The notes below the pieces were generated by a model. The model was not told the origin of the DNA. It saw only the letters and a list, made by a program, of their open reading frames with translations, and made no database searches. A stretch of 64,000 bases of DNA from Onthophagus taurus (Eukaryota > Arthropoda > Insecta > Coleoptera > Scarabaeidae): positions 24,371,001 through 24,435,000 of the forward strand of contig NC_091972.1 of the NCBI RefSeq assembly GCF_036711975.1. Reading direction: 5' to 3'. This document shows positions 1-13,300 of this stretch, in pieces. A program made the translations under genes and the position numbers. Numbering within the stretch: the first letter of the stretch is position 1; each line of letters begins with the position of its first letter.

Positions 1-99
1 ACTGATTCTTTTACCATTGGTTAAAAAAATAACGTGTGAGTTAATTAACCTCATTTTTTAAGATGCATGATAAAAGTTGTAATTAAAAAAATTCCTTAC

Positions 100-1120
100 C
101 TTACAATGAACGGCAATTGCTGCTGGACTATGTTCGGAAATATCTAAAAATCTCATCAGGATTGGTTTTGTAGGAGTTGTTCCATCAGCAAAGAACAATT
201 CATAATGAGCTATACCAGCTTGAATAAACCTAAAAAATTTTATTTTAGGAATAATTTTATATAAAAATTAAAAGACTTACGCGTTTGCATCATAAACTTT
301 GTTATTTAACCTAATTACACTTTTAACATCGTTTCTTAAAAAGTATTTGAGATAAAATTCCGGTGCATGCCCGTTCATAAATTCACAATCAGTAGGTCCA
401 ATAAACGCAATAAATTTTCTCGGCAGCAACCAGTTTAAATCCCCATTTTGGATTTTATCATACGTATCGTATTCTAAACAGTTAAAATCTTTAAAATTGA
501 AAAAATTAAATGCTCTAGCTTTTTCTATTGCTTGGAAACAATCCAGAAGACGTAACGTGTAAGATGAAACTCCTTGTGAAGCATCTACAAAGTTCCTAAA
601 ATTTAAAATTAAATTTATTAATTTGAAACGAAAAATTTGTTAATAATTACTTATAAACACCTCCAGCACTTAAAAGGGTTTGATAAATTTTTCTTGGTGG
701 CATATTCAAATAAATAACAGCAAAGCATCCGATTAAGTAAGCAGCGTTAGCTCTTTTTCTAGCATCGGCTGAAGCATAATAAACGATTCTTTTTATCGTA
801 GGTGAAGAAAGATAAGAATTAAGTTTACAACAAAATTTGTATAAACACGATAAATTTAATGGACCAAAATCGAAGTAATAATTCATGTAAACGAATTCTT
901 CATCTGTACAAAAATATATAGTTTCCGTCGTTGATTGTATCGTCCTAAATCCTTCACTGTACGTACTACCAAAATATAAACGTTCTTTAACGATTTCCGC
1001 AATGTATTCGATTTCCGAGTCGTAATAGAAACTGTTTTTAGATTCCATCCCGTACGTATTCAGGATCTCCTGGTATTGAAAATTCTTTGGCGGCCACTGG
1101 TCATAATTTCGTTGCAGCAT
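100..1120 (-). CDS. cdc14: CDC14 dual-specificity phosphatase, 5' exons (partial)
   Basis: Cell-cycle protein phosphatase of the CDC14 family, which removes phosphate from CDK sites during mitotic exit and at cilia and centrosomes. Coding exons on the minus strand are 651-1120, 281-595 and 100-229, joined by 55- and 51-bp introns with GT/AG ends; phases agree and give 305 codons. Exon 1 holds the N-terminal DSPn domain ([17 protein letters not shown], then [19 protein letters not shown]). Exon 2 holds the linker and the start of the catalytic domain ([11 protein letters not shown]). Exon 3 ends at AIAVHCK, so the P-loop (HCxxGxxR) is split by an intron whose donor is at 94-99, and its second half lies outside the window. 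I took the first Met at 1120; an internal Met at 1048 is an alternative start. The family match is strong. Confidence 0.93.
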
Positions 1121-1539
1121 CAGAACCGTTTCTTTCCCGCCTTAGGGAAAAAGGTAACAGGGCCGTGTTGTGTCGCTGCAAAGAAGGACAAACACGAAGA
1201 AGTGAATGGAATAATTTACCAGTATTGTTAAGACGATTGAAATAGTTTTACGGATGACTTTATTCATATTTCGAATTTAGATTGTCCCAAACTGTCAAAA
1301 CCATATTTTTGTTTTTGTGTCATGTTCTTGTCAGATATAATAACCATGGATAAGATGTCATTTATAATGTCATTGATTTTTTTTCGACAATACTGGTTTC
1401 TATTGTTAGTTATTGATTAGTTTGATTACTGATTACGTGGGCGATTCAGTAATATTTTATGTAAGCAAGCAACAATTAAGTTATGCCCGGTTCACATTAT
1501 TCTAGTCCAGTAATCCAGCGAGTCAACCCAGTCCAGTGT
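1121..1539. other. CDC14 upstream flank
   Basis: Non-coding sequence between the CDC14 start and the 3' end of a LINE. It should contain the CDC14 promoter and 5' UTR, but I see no convincing core element. No other gene is visible. Confidence 0.4.
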
Positions 1540-3235
1540 TACATTACATTACACAGATTACATATCGGGTAGGCAGAGCAACCAACCATGCACCGCGATC
1601 CTAAGGATCTATTGTACCCCGATAGATATTGTTATCAAATTTCACCATGCAGTCCAATACTCTTAAGGAACATTAATACCTTGCTTGATACAGTTAACAT
1701 TAGGGCAGTGGCATAAAACATGCTCAACCGTCTCCGCACATAGTCGGCATTCAACACCGTCGGCTAAACCCAACAAGTTGAAGTGTGCTTTTAATCGGCA
1801 GTGCCCAGTAAAGACACCCATTAGAACATTTATGCTGCTACGAGCAAATCCTAACATATTCCCGAGTTTGACAGTGGCGATGTTAATAAACACCTTAGCA
1901 TGTCTCATTCCAGGAGAACCGGTCTACAATACGCGAAGCCTCTTTTCAGCCCACAGTCCAATCCTATGTTTGGCCATCGCAAATGATACACCAACTACTG
2001 GTTCCTCCCCACAAACGCTTTAGCATTGCCCTCTCGTGTTAGCTCATCTGCCGCTTCATTGCCAGCAACCCCAGAGTGACCCGGGACCCAGATCAGAGAA
2101 ACTCTGTTATCACAACTCAGTGTGTTTAATGTTCTCTTGCAATCATTAACCACAGCCGACACAGTTTTCACGGCTTGCAATGCCTGGAGAGCGGCTTGAC
2201 TGCCTGACAAAAGTCGTACTGTCATGTTCTTCACCCTTGTCTCAAGAAGGATTTTAGCACCCAAATACTTCCGTCTGGAATACAGTACAGTACGTACCCA
2301 GGCTGTAAACTTGCTTAATTCGAGGTGTCTGGCAGTATACTCCTGATCCGACCCCTTCCATCGTTTCTGATCCATTTGTGAACATGTAAATATCTGCTTG
2401 AACCAGAGAATTTTCATTTTCGATCCAGGACTGCCGTTCAGGCAGTACAATCTAGTATCGAGCATTAATCACTGATAGTGATTCCGCCAAATCTGACGGA
2501 AGCACAGTATCAATGCTTATAATGTCTTCCACAGCGCATTGGTAGGACATGTCGGAAGAGTTTTGAACATATTGCTTCTATATGCAAATGCAGAGGAGAT
2601 AGGCCAAGCAGAATCTCCATTGCTAGAGTTGGCGTTGTGCTTATCGCCTCAGATAATTCCCAATCCAGCTAACCATAGGTCTAATCACAGTCACATAGCG
2701 CCAGTACAGTCTTTGAGGGGTAAGACCCCAATTTTTTCCACAAAGACTGCGACAAGTCCACAAGGATAGGCTCGCTTTGTGCAAAACTCCCTGTAAATGT
2801 GCATTCCATGAGAGGGTTTTGTCTAGGATTACTCCTAGATATTTGACTTCCTTTGATAAAGCAATTTCTTCACCTTGGATAGTTGGACAGATTAATCCAT
2901 CCAACTTTCGTCTTCTGATGAAGGGCACAACAATTGTCTTTTGCGGGTTCATCGAAAGATTCTCTCCGTTACACCAAGCGCAAATGGTATCTAGGATCAC
3001 CTGGAGGATTTTGGATATCCTCCACAAACATTGTTTTTGTTTTGCGGATCCAATCCGCTATAGTTGCTTCCACTCTACTGTCAAGAACAGCTCCTTCAAG
3101 AGAGTGTGGTATTGCGTTGAACGCACCTTCTATATTCAGAAACGCACAAATCAAGATTTCTTTAACCTGGAGCGTCCTGGATACTCTACCAACTAAGTTG
3201 TGTAGAGCCAACTCTGCAGATTTTCCCGCTTGATA
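1540..3235 (-). mobile_element. LINE remnant of the I/R1/jockey group (RT, RNase H, zinc knuckle)
   Basis: Decayed non-LTR retrotransposon reading right to left. Reverse-transcriptase pieces lie at 2969-3211 (FLNIEGAFNAIPHS, the palm A region) and 2641-3027 (SMNPQKTIVVPF, then KYLGVILDKTLSWNAHL, the thumb/C-terminal region). An RNase H domain follows at 1995-2300 (SLIWVPGHSGVAGNEAADEL), then a C-terminal Cys/His knuckle at 1663-1908 (CRLCAETVEHVLCHC). The pieces are in different frames with deletions between them, so it cannot encode a working protein. The 3' tail ends in a short TGTAA-type repeat near 1540, as in I-like elements. RNase H places it near the I/R1/Loa groups rather than RTE. 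Confidence 0.88.
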
Positions 3236-3344
3236 AGCATACTAGTGGCGACTCAGATATCAGTGGTGAAATGACGTCAGGCTGATGGGTAGAAAGGCAT
3301 TAGGAGTAGGGACTGAACCTCTCTCCTATAATATCCTTCCCTAA

Positions 3345-3812
3345 CTGTTTGCCCATATATCAGTCTCCTCTCCTTAATTTCCCTCCAGCACTCTCCCAGG
3401 ATCCTGCAATACCTTCTACTTCAATCCTTCTATCATTTCCTCACTGCTCTTTTCCCAGCCTCCACCTTTACTGCATCCTCCTTAACCTCCTCCCTCACTA
3501 CATACCCTGGAGTCTCACTTGCCAACCCTAGTACCCATCTCCAACACATTGTTTGTACATCCTCCAGCACAATCCTTGTTCTCACCATCTCCATACTTCT
3601 GCGCCGTACATCATTGTGCTCCTTACCAAGTCCTCAAACATAACCTTTCTTTTGTCCACATCCCTCCCGAAAGTTCTTTCCCCCCATCCCCAAACCTGTC
3701 CCACCACCCTGTTCGCTCTTTTTGCCATCGCCCTCACGTGCGACCCGATCTTATTACTTTCAGAAAACCCATATCCCAGGAACGTATACTCTGTTTTTGG
3801 GGAATAAATCCA
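3345..3812 (-). mobile_element. LINE fragment, C-terminal RT thumb region
   Basis: The minus strand translates in pieces resembling the C-terminal part of a second insect LINE family: KTEYTFLGYGFSESNKIGSHV, then VMFEDLVRSTMMYGAEVWRW, then LGLASETPGYVVREE and VEAGKRAVRK. At least one frameshift and several stops break it. The plus strand of this stretch is C-rich and yields long open frames that are shadows. It abuts a BEL/Pao remnant. Confidence 0.65.
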
Positions 3813-4512
3813 CTTTTTAGTTTCTGCTGTATTTTAATATATTCAAGTATAAACGATTAAATCTTTACATACCATGACCGTTAACTCTCGTCTTCGACAT
3901 GACACCCGCTTCGTCTTGTGCGCAATGTGCACCGTTTCCAATACTACCAACCCAACAGTACTCAAAACTTAAAAATATTAACGTTACTAACTCAACACAC
4001 CGACGCCGTTGAAAGTACTAACTTTCAAGATAAAAATAGGTAAGTATAACGAAAATCTAAATATTACATGTTATAGTTTTTTAGGTACTTCAACGTCTAT
4101 AGGAAGAACGCACACCTTTTTAACAGCCCGCTTCACAACACCACTGGTTGTTTTTACACTAATAACTCGCACAATATTATCACTGCCAGGATGAACTTCA
4201 AGAATTCTTCCCAGTCGCCATTTCAACGGTGGAGTGTTGTCTTCCTTGAGTAATATTAGCTGTCCAATCTTAACGTTTTCTCCAACAGCTTGAGACCATT
4301 TGCTTCTTTGTTGTAGGATGTTGATGTATTCCATAGACCATCTTCGCCAGAAATGTTGATACATTTGTTGAAGTTTGTTGAATTGATTCAGTCTGTTGAA
4401 GGGGACATCCATAACGTCTCGTTGAGGAATCGTATTAAGAGGTTCTCCAATGAGAAAATGCCCCGGGGTAAGAGCCAAGAAATCATCAGGATGTGTGGAT
4501 AAAGGAGTTAGG
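3813..4512 (-). mobile_element. BEL/Pao retrotransposon remnant (integrase C-terminal domain plus probable 3' LTR)
   Basis: The minus-strand frame 4071-4512 encodes the conserved tail of BEL/Pao polyproteins (the region called DUF5641): LTPGHFLIGEPLNT, QHFWRRWSMEYINILQQRSKW, IGQLILLKEDN, and PLKWRLGRILEVHPGSDNIVRV, followed by a stop near the natural C terminus. The ~250 bp beyond it towards 3813 is probably the 3' LTR, judged by position and by its AATAAA-like and TG/CA-rich character. No second LTR is visible. The upstream end is cut at 4512, where a different repeat starts with TTA then GGGCCGG. It is a truncated relic. Confidence 0.8.
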
Positions 4513-5535
4513 GCCGGTTTTACAATGTACGGTTGACAGTAGGTTCACTGTCAACCTCCGGTTAACCGTTAGTTTGCGTTGTACGACCTCCGGTTGAGTA
4601 ATAAAGTTCCGGTTAAAGGGAAGTTATCCCAACCGCAGGTAAAAGTTAAGATGATCTCTCTTTTGTTTATAATAATTTTCGAGTTTGTGATAGGCCTTTT
4701 CGACGAGAGGATGTTGGACGTAACAAAAAATTGTTGAAAGGAGTAGTACCATCATTAAATTTGCCAGTATGTGTATAAAATTATCAAAATGTTGTTAGGA
4801 CTGAGGCATATTTTTTTTTCACATATAGGATATCAGTACTTAGAAGTCAGTACTTCAAGTGCTTCGAATAACACGCCCACTACTCCACATGCAGATATGG
4901 GACTTTAGGTTGCTTCAACATCCACCAGTGCAATCTCATTGGAGACTTCAGGTAAGAAATTATGTCTTTTATAAATCGTTTATTTTCAAAAGCTCTGGTT
5001 AAATTATCCATAATGGCATATAACTCTTAATAAGAGTTATTTATTAAAAAACGAAATATCATTCAAAAAATGTTTAATTTCCCTTTTATTACAAAAAAAT
5101 GTAGTATAATTTTTTAAAGTTTGATTTCATATTACAGGGAAACCCCGCTTAATGGGGAAACAGCGTTAATCGGGGTCATTATTGGATATTTTTTGACAGC
5201 TAAACAATGGGAGAGTTTATTGGAGGAAGTTGGTGTCCACAAACAAGACGACTTATCACCAAAAGTACAACATTTATACAGGAAAGCAGTGATGTATAAG
5301 AGGAAATTCCAGCTCCAGTGTATAACATCCCAAAGAAATAAAAGAAAATTATTACCAAAGAGACAACTTTTTAAGCAGTCAATTTCAAGTTTAGACAGAC
5401 TAAAACAATCCTTTCTTTTTGAGCCAATATGACAACGACGGAAGAAGGTTGCAGGGGAGGCGTTATACACTTGATGACAAAATATTGGCATTACATTTAA
5501 TGCTACAAAATGGAAAGGGGTATAAGGTGTTATAA
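4513..5535 (+). mobile_element. P-like (THAP) DNA transposon remnant
   Basis: The left edge at 4513 (TTA followed by GGGCCGGTTTTACAATG) looks like a DNA-transposon terminus inside the BEL remnant. Plus-strand frame 5121-5432 reads as a basic coiled segment (LYRKAVMYKRKFQLQC, then RNKRKLLPKRQLF). It is followed, after a frameshift, by 5458-5535 (RRYTLDDKILALHLMLQNGK). That short block resembles the segment after the coiled coil in THAP-type P-element transposases. The assignment rests on this pattern only; the catalytic part is absent and no matching right terminus was found. Confidence 0.42.
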
Positions 5536-6701
5536 AGTGTAAAGTTACACTGTGAGGAATAAACAGATTCGCGCTCTATCTATTTTTAACATCTTTTAAC
5601 AAAGTTATTTATCCACGACTACCTTATAATATATACCTTATGAATGAGTTTTCTAAAACAAAATGGTAGTCATTTTTCACGGAGTGAATAATAGCGGTGA
5701 ATAATAATCATTATTCACGGGCATTCACGGGTAGCCAACTTGACAGACTAATAATTATGATTTGAAACGTTAAAATTTCAAAAAACGTCAATTTAATTCA
5801 ATTTTTTAGGAGTTTCTAAAGGTTTGACATTAAAAAAACCTAAACAAATTCCTTTTTTCGTATGATTTAAGCATAAATTAATTAATTTTCGTAAAGAAAA
5901 CGACGGCGACGTTTTATAAAACTGACATTTAATTTTGACAAATTGTTGTGAAGTTGGTTACAGTTAGTAACATTGAATTTGTCACATTGACGTTTAACTT
6001 TATTCAAAAATGTATTTAAAAAATAAATTTATGGAATCAATTTCAATAGTCGTGGACAAAGTATAGTATTCTACTCGCATATAATAAGCTATTATTCACT
6101 CAGGTTAATTATGCCACTGGTGCCGTGTACAAAAATTTTACGTAAATGTCACATCTATATAAGTTATCTATGGCTTAGATTATCTATTCCATAATAGCGC
6201 CATAATTTGGTTGTCGCTACGTCAAATCTTTTTAAATAAAAGTTTCAATATCTCGAAAACTATGCAGTCTAAAGCATTAAAACCTTATGACATTTTGCAA
6301 CACCTTGTCAAAAGGAATCCAAAAACCTTAAAATATACAGGTGTTCCATTTAAAAAACACGCTCACCATGTCATAACTCAGACTGCCGTCAAGATTTTTA
6401 TTTTATTTCTACGCCAAGATATGCGGAAAATAGTTTCAAGTAACTTTTATTTAAAACTTTTTTTGATATAAGTTCAAGTTTAGGTAGAACCATTATTCCA
6501 TACTTTTTGTACACCTGTATATTTCTTAACTGATTGATATTTCATTGTTTTTTCTGTATTTAAATCTTGGCTCAATAAAGTATCATTATTATGTGTCCAA
6601 GATGATAATGTGTGCCAGGGATATTTGGGACGATGTAGAAGCATAGAATAACAGTTATTCTATGGTAGAGGGATGTAAAATCCTTGTTTATGTTTTAAGA
6701 C
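5536..6701. other. Unassigned AT-rich intergenic sequence
   Basis: No gene recognised. It holds a short perfect palindrome around 5724-5743 (TGAATAATAATCATTATTCA) and an inverted pair of ATCCACGAC-like motifs near 5607 and 6045, suggesting a degraded inverted-repeat element. Confidence 0.35.
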
Positions 6702-7344
6702 CCACAAGATCAAAATAATAAAGTTGAGTTTTGATTAATGTTTTTATCCTCCCCTTGTTAGCAGTTGATTCCCACAGTAAAATCAATTTTTCAGAATTTT
6801 TAAATTCACTGACCCCAAAATCTATCTATAAATGTAAACAATCTCATCCGAACACATAAAACTTGTGCACCTCGAAATAGATTGCTTCCTAAACCACTAT
6901 TTATTTATAAACGAAAAACGATCGTATTCAACTCATTACAGTTTAAAGCAAGCCAAATTTATTTTAATACACTTCAAATAATCACAAAACAGTTTTTTCG
7001 CAAGTTTCGGATGATTAAAATAGTTAAAATACGTTGCCAGATAAACTGCTCTAACTTATCAAATTTACGTCAACTAAAAATAATCGACCTGTGGTTAAAA
7101 ATAACTGGCAGAGATGTAATAAGTAAGGATTAACTTTAAAACTAAAATATTACAAAATATTCGAAATTTATCAGGTAAAATAACATTTATTATCCCGTTC
7201 AATTACCTATTTTGCTACCAACCTATTTTTTTAAATGAATCATAACCTCAATTTTTAAATTTTAGGTTATGTCTTCGCATTCATGTGAATGAATTTGAGT
7301 TTGTAAGTTAAATTCGAACGAAAAGCAAATAAAACGTTTTAAAA
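6702..7344 (+). repeat. ALG12 5' flank, duplicated downstream of the gene
   Basis: Immediate upstream region of ALG12, expected to hold its promoter and 5' UTR. Parts recur just after the gene at 16976-17215. CACAAGAT followed by CAAAATAATAAAGTTGAG at 6703-6726 matches 16976-17006. A TATTCAACTC block near 6925-6940 matches ~17131. The last ~50 bp before the start codon (GAATTTGAGTTTG...AAGTTAAATT) match 17165-17211. No clear TATA box was identified. Confidence 0.6.
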
Positions 7345-10300
7345 ATGTCTCAATTGATGATGTTGGTTGCTTCTGCTCATTTGGTATTTTGTCCATTTAC
7401 TAAAGTTGAAGAAAGTTTCAATATGCAAGCGATACATGATATTTTGTATCATCAAGGGAATTTAACAAAGGTATTTACATAATTCGTGGTAATTCATTAA
7501 ATATGTTTGTAAAATTTTAGTACGATCATCATCAATTTCCTGGTGTTGTTCCAAGAACATTTATCGGTCCAATGTTTATAACAACGTTAGTAGCTCCTTT
7601 AGTAGCTATTTGGCAATATTTAGAATTAAACAAATTCTGGGTACAATATTTTGGTAAATATTAACTACCTAATTAAAATGTGTACTCCTTATTATGTTTT
7701 TTTTTTAGTTAGATCAGGGTTAGGGCTCTCAGTTATATACACATTCAATATCTTATCGAAGACCCTTGAAAAAACTTTTGGTGCCCATTGGGCATGGTGG
7801 TACCTAATAATCACAATAACACAAAGCCATTTCATGTTTTATTTAAGCCGAACGTTGCCGAACATTTTTGCACTTCCCTTAGGTGAGAAGGTACCAAAAT
7901 AATTAATTCCAACCCGTTTATAATTTTACCAATTAAGTGTTTATTTTCAATACATTCCAGTTTTGCTCGCCATCGACGGCTGGCTTAAAAACGACAACAT
8001 GAAATTTTTGTTGTGTTCGGGTGCTGCTATTATTATATTTCGATTCGACGTCGCATTATTTTTGGGTTTATTACTCATTTACGATGTTTATTTGCAACGA
8101 TTATCTTTGAGGAGGTTCATTCAAATTTGCGTTCCCGCTGGAATTGGTTTTTTATTATTATCCGTTGTGGTAGATTCAATATTTTGGCAACGACCGATTT
8201 GGCCTGAAGGAGAAGTGATTTGGTTTAATGTAATTTTGAATAAAAGTTCGAATTATGGGGTAAGAATTGATTTTGTGTTAACCCATTAAGGACCAGTGAT
8301 AGAAATAATTGAAAAAATTCAAATTTTTTGTTAGTAATCGTTTATTTAGGTCTTTAGAAACAATCTTTAAAATATAAAATACAACATAATACATTTTTGT
8401 AGATTTTTTGAACGTTGCGTTAACGCAACATTGGGACTAACTCCATAGTAAATGGAACTTTACATTTGATGCACATAAATACTATCCTGCTCTGATATAC
8501 CCCTGGGCCCGCTCTAGGGGCGGACCATCCGGACATTTGTCCGGGGCGGCAGCTCTAAAGGGCGGCATTTTGACTCAGAATGTGATAAAATTTTGATAAT
8601 CGAATTTAATCGAAATTTTTGCTTGTCGATTTTCTACCAATGGAGAGCATGTTGTAAGAGACTGGCTAGTATACTCTATTTCAAAAAACTGTATTTATTG
8701 CTTTTCTTGTAAAATTTTCGGCTGTGTGATCAGTTCTCTTTCAAAAGACGGCTTTAAAAGTTGGAAGCATATCGTTGAAACGTTAAAAGAACACGAAGTT
8801 TCAAAAAATCATATTGAAGCTCACAAATCATGGCTGGAACTGAGTCAAAGACTAAAGCGTTGTAAAACTGTAGATGCATCTGCTCAAAAAATTATTAATG
8901 CTGATACAAACCATTGGTATGAAGTGCTTCTAAGAATCGTAGGAATCATTAAAATGCTTGGTAAAAGTTGTCTGGCTTTTCAAGGTACAAGAGATAAACT
9001 ATTTGACCATTATTATGGTAACTTCCTAAAAATAGTTGAACTACTATCTGAATTTGGTCCCATTATGGAAGAACACGTGTGAAGGGTACTGAAAAAAGAG
9101 GAGATGAAAGCCCACTATCTCGGTAAAAATATACAAAACGAGATAATAGACTTGTTGCATCAAAATGTGAGGTCTCATATTATTAATGAAATAAAAAAGG
9201 CCAAATACTATTCTATAATTTTAGATTGCACTCCTGACGTAAGCAAAGTGGAGCAAATGACTCTTATATTCCGATATGTTACAGTCAATAAATCTGATTT
9301 CAACGATGCTGAAATAAAAGTTAATGAAAGTTTTTTGGGTTTCCTTCCAATTGAAAGGTGCACAGGAAAACAAATGACTGAAATCATAATTGAAGAACTT
9401 ACTAATATGAGTTTAAACTTGCAAGATGTTAGAGGACAGGGATATGATAATGGATCTAATATGAAAGGCGATAAAGCTGGAGTGCAATCTAGAATTAAGA
9501 ATTTAAATTCACGAGCGTTTTACGTTCCGTGTAGCAGTCATTCTGTGAATCTAGTGGTTAATGATATGGCAAAAGCTTCTTCGATAGCCGCTAATTTCTT
9601 CAACATAATCCAGAAACTATTTTTTTTTTTCATCATCTACGTTTCGGTGGGCAATACTTTTGAAACATATTAAAGGATTAACTTTGAAACCATTGAGTGC
9701 CACTAGATGGGAGAGTAGGATAGAGGCCTTAAAGACTTTACGATTTCAAATAGGAGAAGAATACGACGCAACAAAAACTTGGTACAAAATCTTAAACTGC
9801 ATTAATCCTATAAGCAAACTAATGCAAACAAAAGATTTCGATCTAGCATCTGCACTTGACCTCTTACAAAATTGCAAAAAATTCTTTAAGGATCTTCGAT
9901 CGGACAAGTCTGTCAATGAAAGTATAATTGATGCAAGAGAACTGGCTGCCGAAATTGACATTGAAGCTAATTTTGAATCAACAATTCTACGACACCGCAT
10001 ACAAAGAAAAAAAAATATTTTCTCATACGAATTTCAAGATGAACCGATTGAAGACCCCAAAGAAAAATATCAGTACAGTGTCGGCCAAATAGTTTGTATC
10101 AATAAATTAGCTATATATTTTTGATAGCATAGCTTTATATGTTTGATTATTTGATGCAGACTTTTTGAAAGGGATTATATGTTTAAAGGGCGGTAATTTG
10201 TCTTTTTGTCCGTGGTAACGGAAACGCTAGAGAGGGCGCTGTATACCCTGCAGCGTTGTCTCCACTTTTCATTGTTTCTTGAATTATGTGTAACACATCC

Positions 10301-13300
10301 AATCTGGAGGTTGAAGTTACAAAAATTGTGGAACCACGTCCTCTGGTTCTCCATCTAAAATCCAACTGAGAAATTGGTTTGTCATTATACAGGGTGATTT
10401 ATTAGCTCACCACCAAACTTTGACATATGATAGCTAATCTAATTACCAAAAAAAATGTTAATGTTAACATATCTCCTATTTCAATTATTTACGAAATTAT
10501 AACACTAAAGTTTTCTGCAGCGAATTTATTAATAGTCAGTAAAGTCAAACATTCAACAAAACAAAGTTGTCATTATAATATCAGTTCGATTTGTGCATCG
10601 CTAAAGAGCGGACTTTTTTGAGTAGAATGTACTGCCGTTGAAAATTTTAAACATAGCTGATAGTTTTCGAGATATAACATAAAGTTGTATTTTTTTAAAT
10701 ATAACTTTATAAAAAGTTGAAAAGAGAATATTTTTAGCTTTCCAATGATGTGTCGCACGCATGATGTTTCTGCGGAAAATAAGCGTTATTAAATATGTTA
10801 AAATAATCTTATTTTTTTAAATATAACTTTCAATTCTAAAATTTTACAGATTAAAATTCAAATTTTTAATTATAGTAGGAGAGGAAAACGCTAAATCCTG
10901 CTTGGTTACTATAGCAACGTGAGTTTACTTGTCATTTAAGAAGTTACGCATTATCTTTAAATACAACGATAAAATTAAATATAGAATATATTGGAGTCCG
11001 CTTTGAAGATGATACATAAGTCTTCATATCCCCATTAAAACAGTTTATGATCCCTAATTTTCCTCTATCTCGCCCAATTTCAAAAGAAAAGATTGCTGAT
11101 ATCAAAAAACTTCTACATCTTATGTTTGGGGAAAACTGGAAAAATACTATCGAAGATCTCATTCGTTGATACCGAACTGTTCTAACCTTACAACCAGTAA
11201 GTTTAGTAGAAGAAGGTGACGTCTGTGACTGTTCAGTTCCTGAAGTTGTTCATATTTAATTATTCATTATTATTTAGTAAGTATTTTTAATAAACAAACT
11301 TTAGTTGCAAACCACTTTTTATTGGTGAACAAAGTCAGGGATAAGATGCTGAAAAATTTAAATTAACTATTCAAAGTTTTTATTCGTTGGTACAAAACCA
11401 ACTTTATCCTGAATAATAGTACAAAACCAGCTTTATTCTGTCATATTCGTGCAAAACCATATAGCCACTATAATACATAGTATTTTCTGTCCGGACCCGC
11501 CTACTATAATCAAAATTTTGAACATTACCGCTTACTATTTTGGAATTGAAAATCAACGCTTATTTTCTGCAAATACACCATACATGGAAAGTTAAAAATA
11601 TGCTCTTTCTAGTAACATCATAATAAACTATAGTTTGTATTTCAAAAATCATCAAGTGTGTTTAAAATTTTTCAACGGCAGTATATTCTACTTAAAAAAG
11701 TGTCTTAAGAACGTATCAACCCCATTTCTCTAATTTCAAAAATAAACGAATTATGAGCATTTTTTGAAATTACGAAAATTTGATTTATTGGCAATAACTT
11801 AAAAATAAAAAAAGATAGAGGTTTGGTGTTTGCGGGATTGGATTAGTCTCGAAAAAAGAGACCGGGACATGGCACCTACTTTTTTCGTATCTCTTATAGT
11901 TTCTGAGATAGCCTATAACATCCAAATTTGCCCACCTGTACAGGGTGTCCCGTTAAGCGTACGGAGCGGCTGTATCTCGATAACGGTAAGGCCTAGAGCT
12001 TTGGGAAAAAATCTTTATAAGCAAAGTGACCAAGAGAAATAGCTGGAAATTATTTTGAAGTTCGTAATTCGACCGCTAGGGGGCGTAACTGTCATTAAGA
12101 AACATAAAATTGCCGCTATCTCAGAAACTTAGATGATGAGCTATAATTTTGACAACATCATTTAATAGCTTGGATAATACTGCAACGCTTTTGTTTTGCG
12201 ATATTTCTCATATCTGTCATAATAAGGGAAGGGGAGGCCAATGCGTTTTCATATGTTTACATTTTAATATCTCCTGGACCATTCAACCGATTTGAATATT
12301 TTTGGTGTTGTTTGAAAGAGCATTTTATGCTCTTTTTAAAGATATTTTCAATAAAACCGTTTGCTTTAAAACAAATAAGCTAGAGGGCGTTATCTGCAGC
12401 GATTACATATTTTTGTGATTTTTGAAGAAAAGTTAAATGGAACGATACTATTTACTTCACAGACCCTTAGAGTCACCTTAAAATTTGCAAAATTTTAGTG
12501 AAAACCGCATCTCGATATCGCCACCCCTTCTCGAATTATAGAAGAAAATGATAAAAACTCGAGTGCCATCAATCGGATCCAGTTACCTTATCGATAAAAA
12601 CAAATCACATAACCATGGTAACTGTAAACATGTCATTTACTAACGCAACAGCGTATGATAGAGCATATGATGATTTATTTTTAATGTTTCGAATGCGATA
12701 CAACTGCATGGCAAAAATGTGCAATGCAATTACGACAAAGAAAGACATTTTTCTCTAGAAGTGTTTTTAAGATTGACTTGGTGATTACGGAAAACTGGCA
12801 ACGTGTAGCCCATTCAGACATCTCTATGAATTAGTAAATCACATTGGTGCGCAATGTGATCCCACATAATCTGGGAACTCCGAAAACAATTGTCCACAAG
12901 ATTCCTCAAGAGAATAATATCTCCACCACGTTGGTTTACATCAAGTCTTAACAGATACCGATTATGATAACAGACTGAACTATTATCATTGACTTTTAAA
13001 TATGATTTGGACAAATCCAAACCTTTTATCACAAATGCTATGGATGCATGAAGCATCTGTCCACAAGCTGGTGTAAACTTGCATAATATGCATTCTTGGT
13101 TCGAGCAAAACCCACATGCTATCACCCCTTTTTCTATTGCGTATACTAAACGACCTGACTTTTCAAGAAAAACCAATAACCAGGGAAAATATGACAAAAC
13201 TCTAAATACCAGTAGAAACGTGTCCAGGGCCGAGACTTAAGCTTTTAAGTTTTTTTTTCGTCGAAATTAGATTAAATAAATGCATCGAGGTTTATGTAAG

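Noticed and set aside
3349..3860. Long plus-strand open frames rich in Pro/Ser/His
   Set aside because: They are shadows of a LINE coding fragment on the minus strand.
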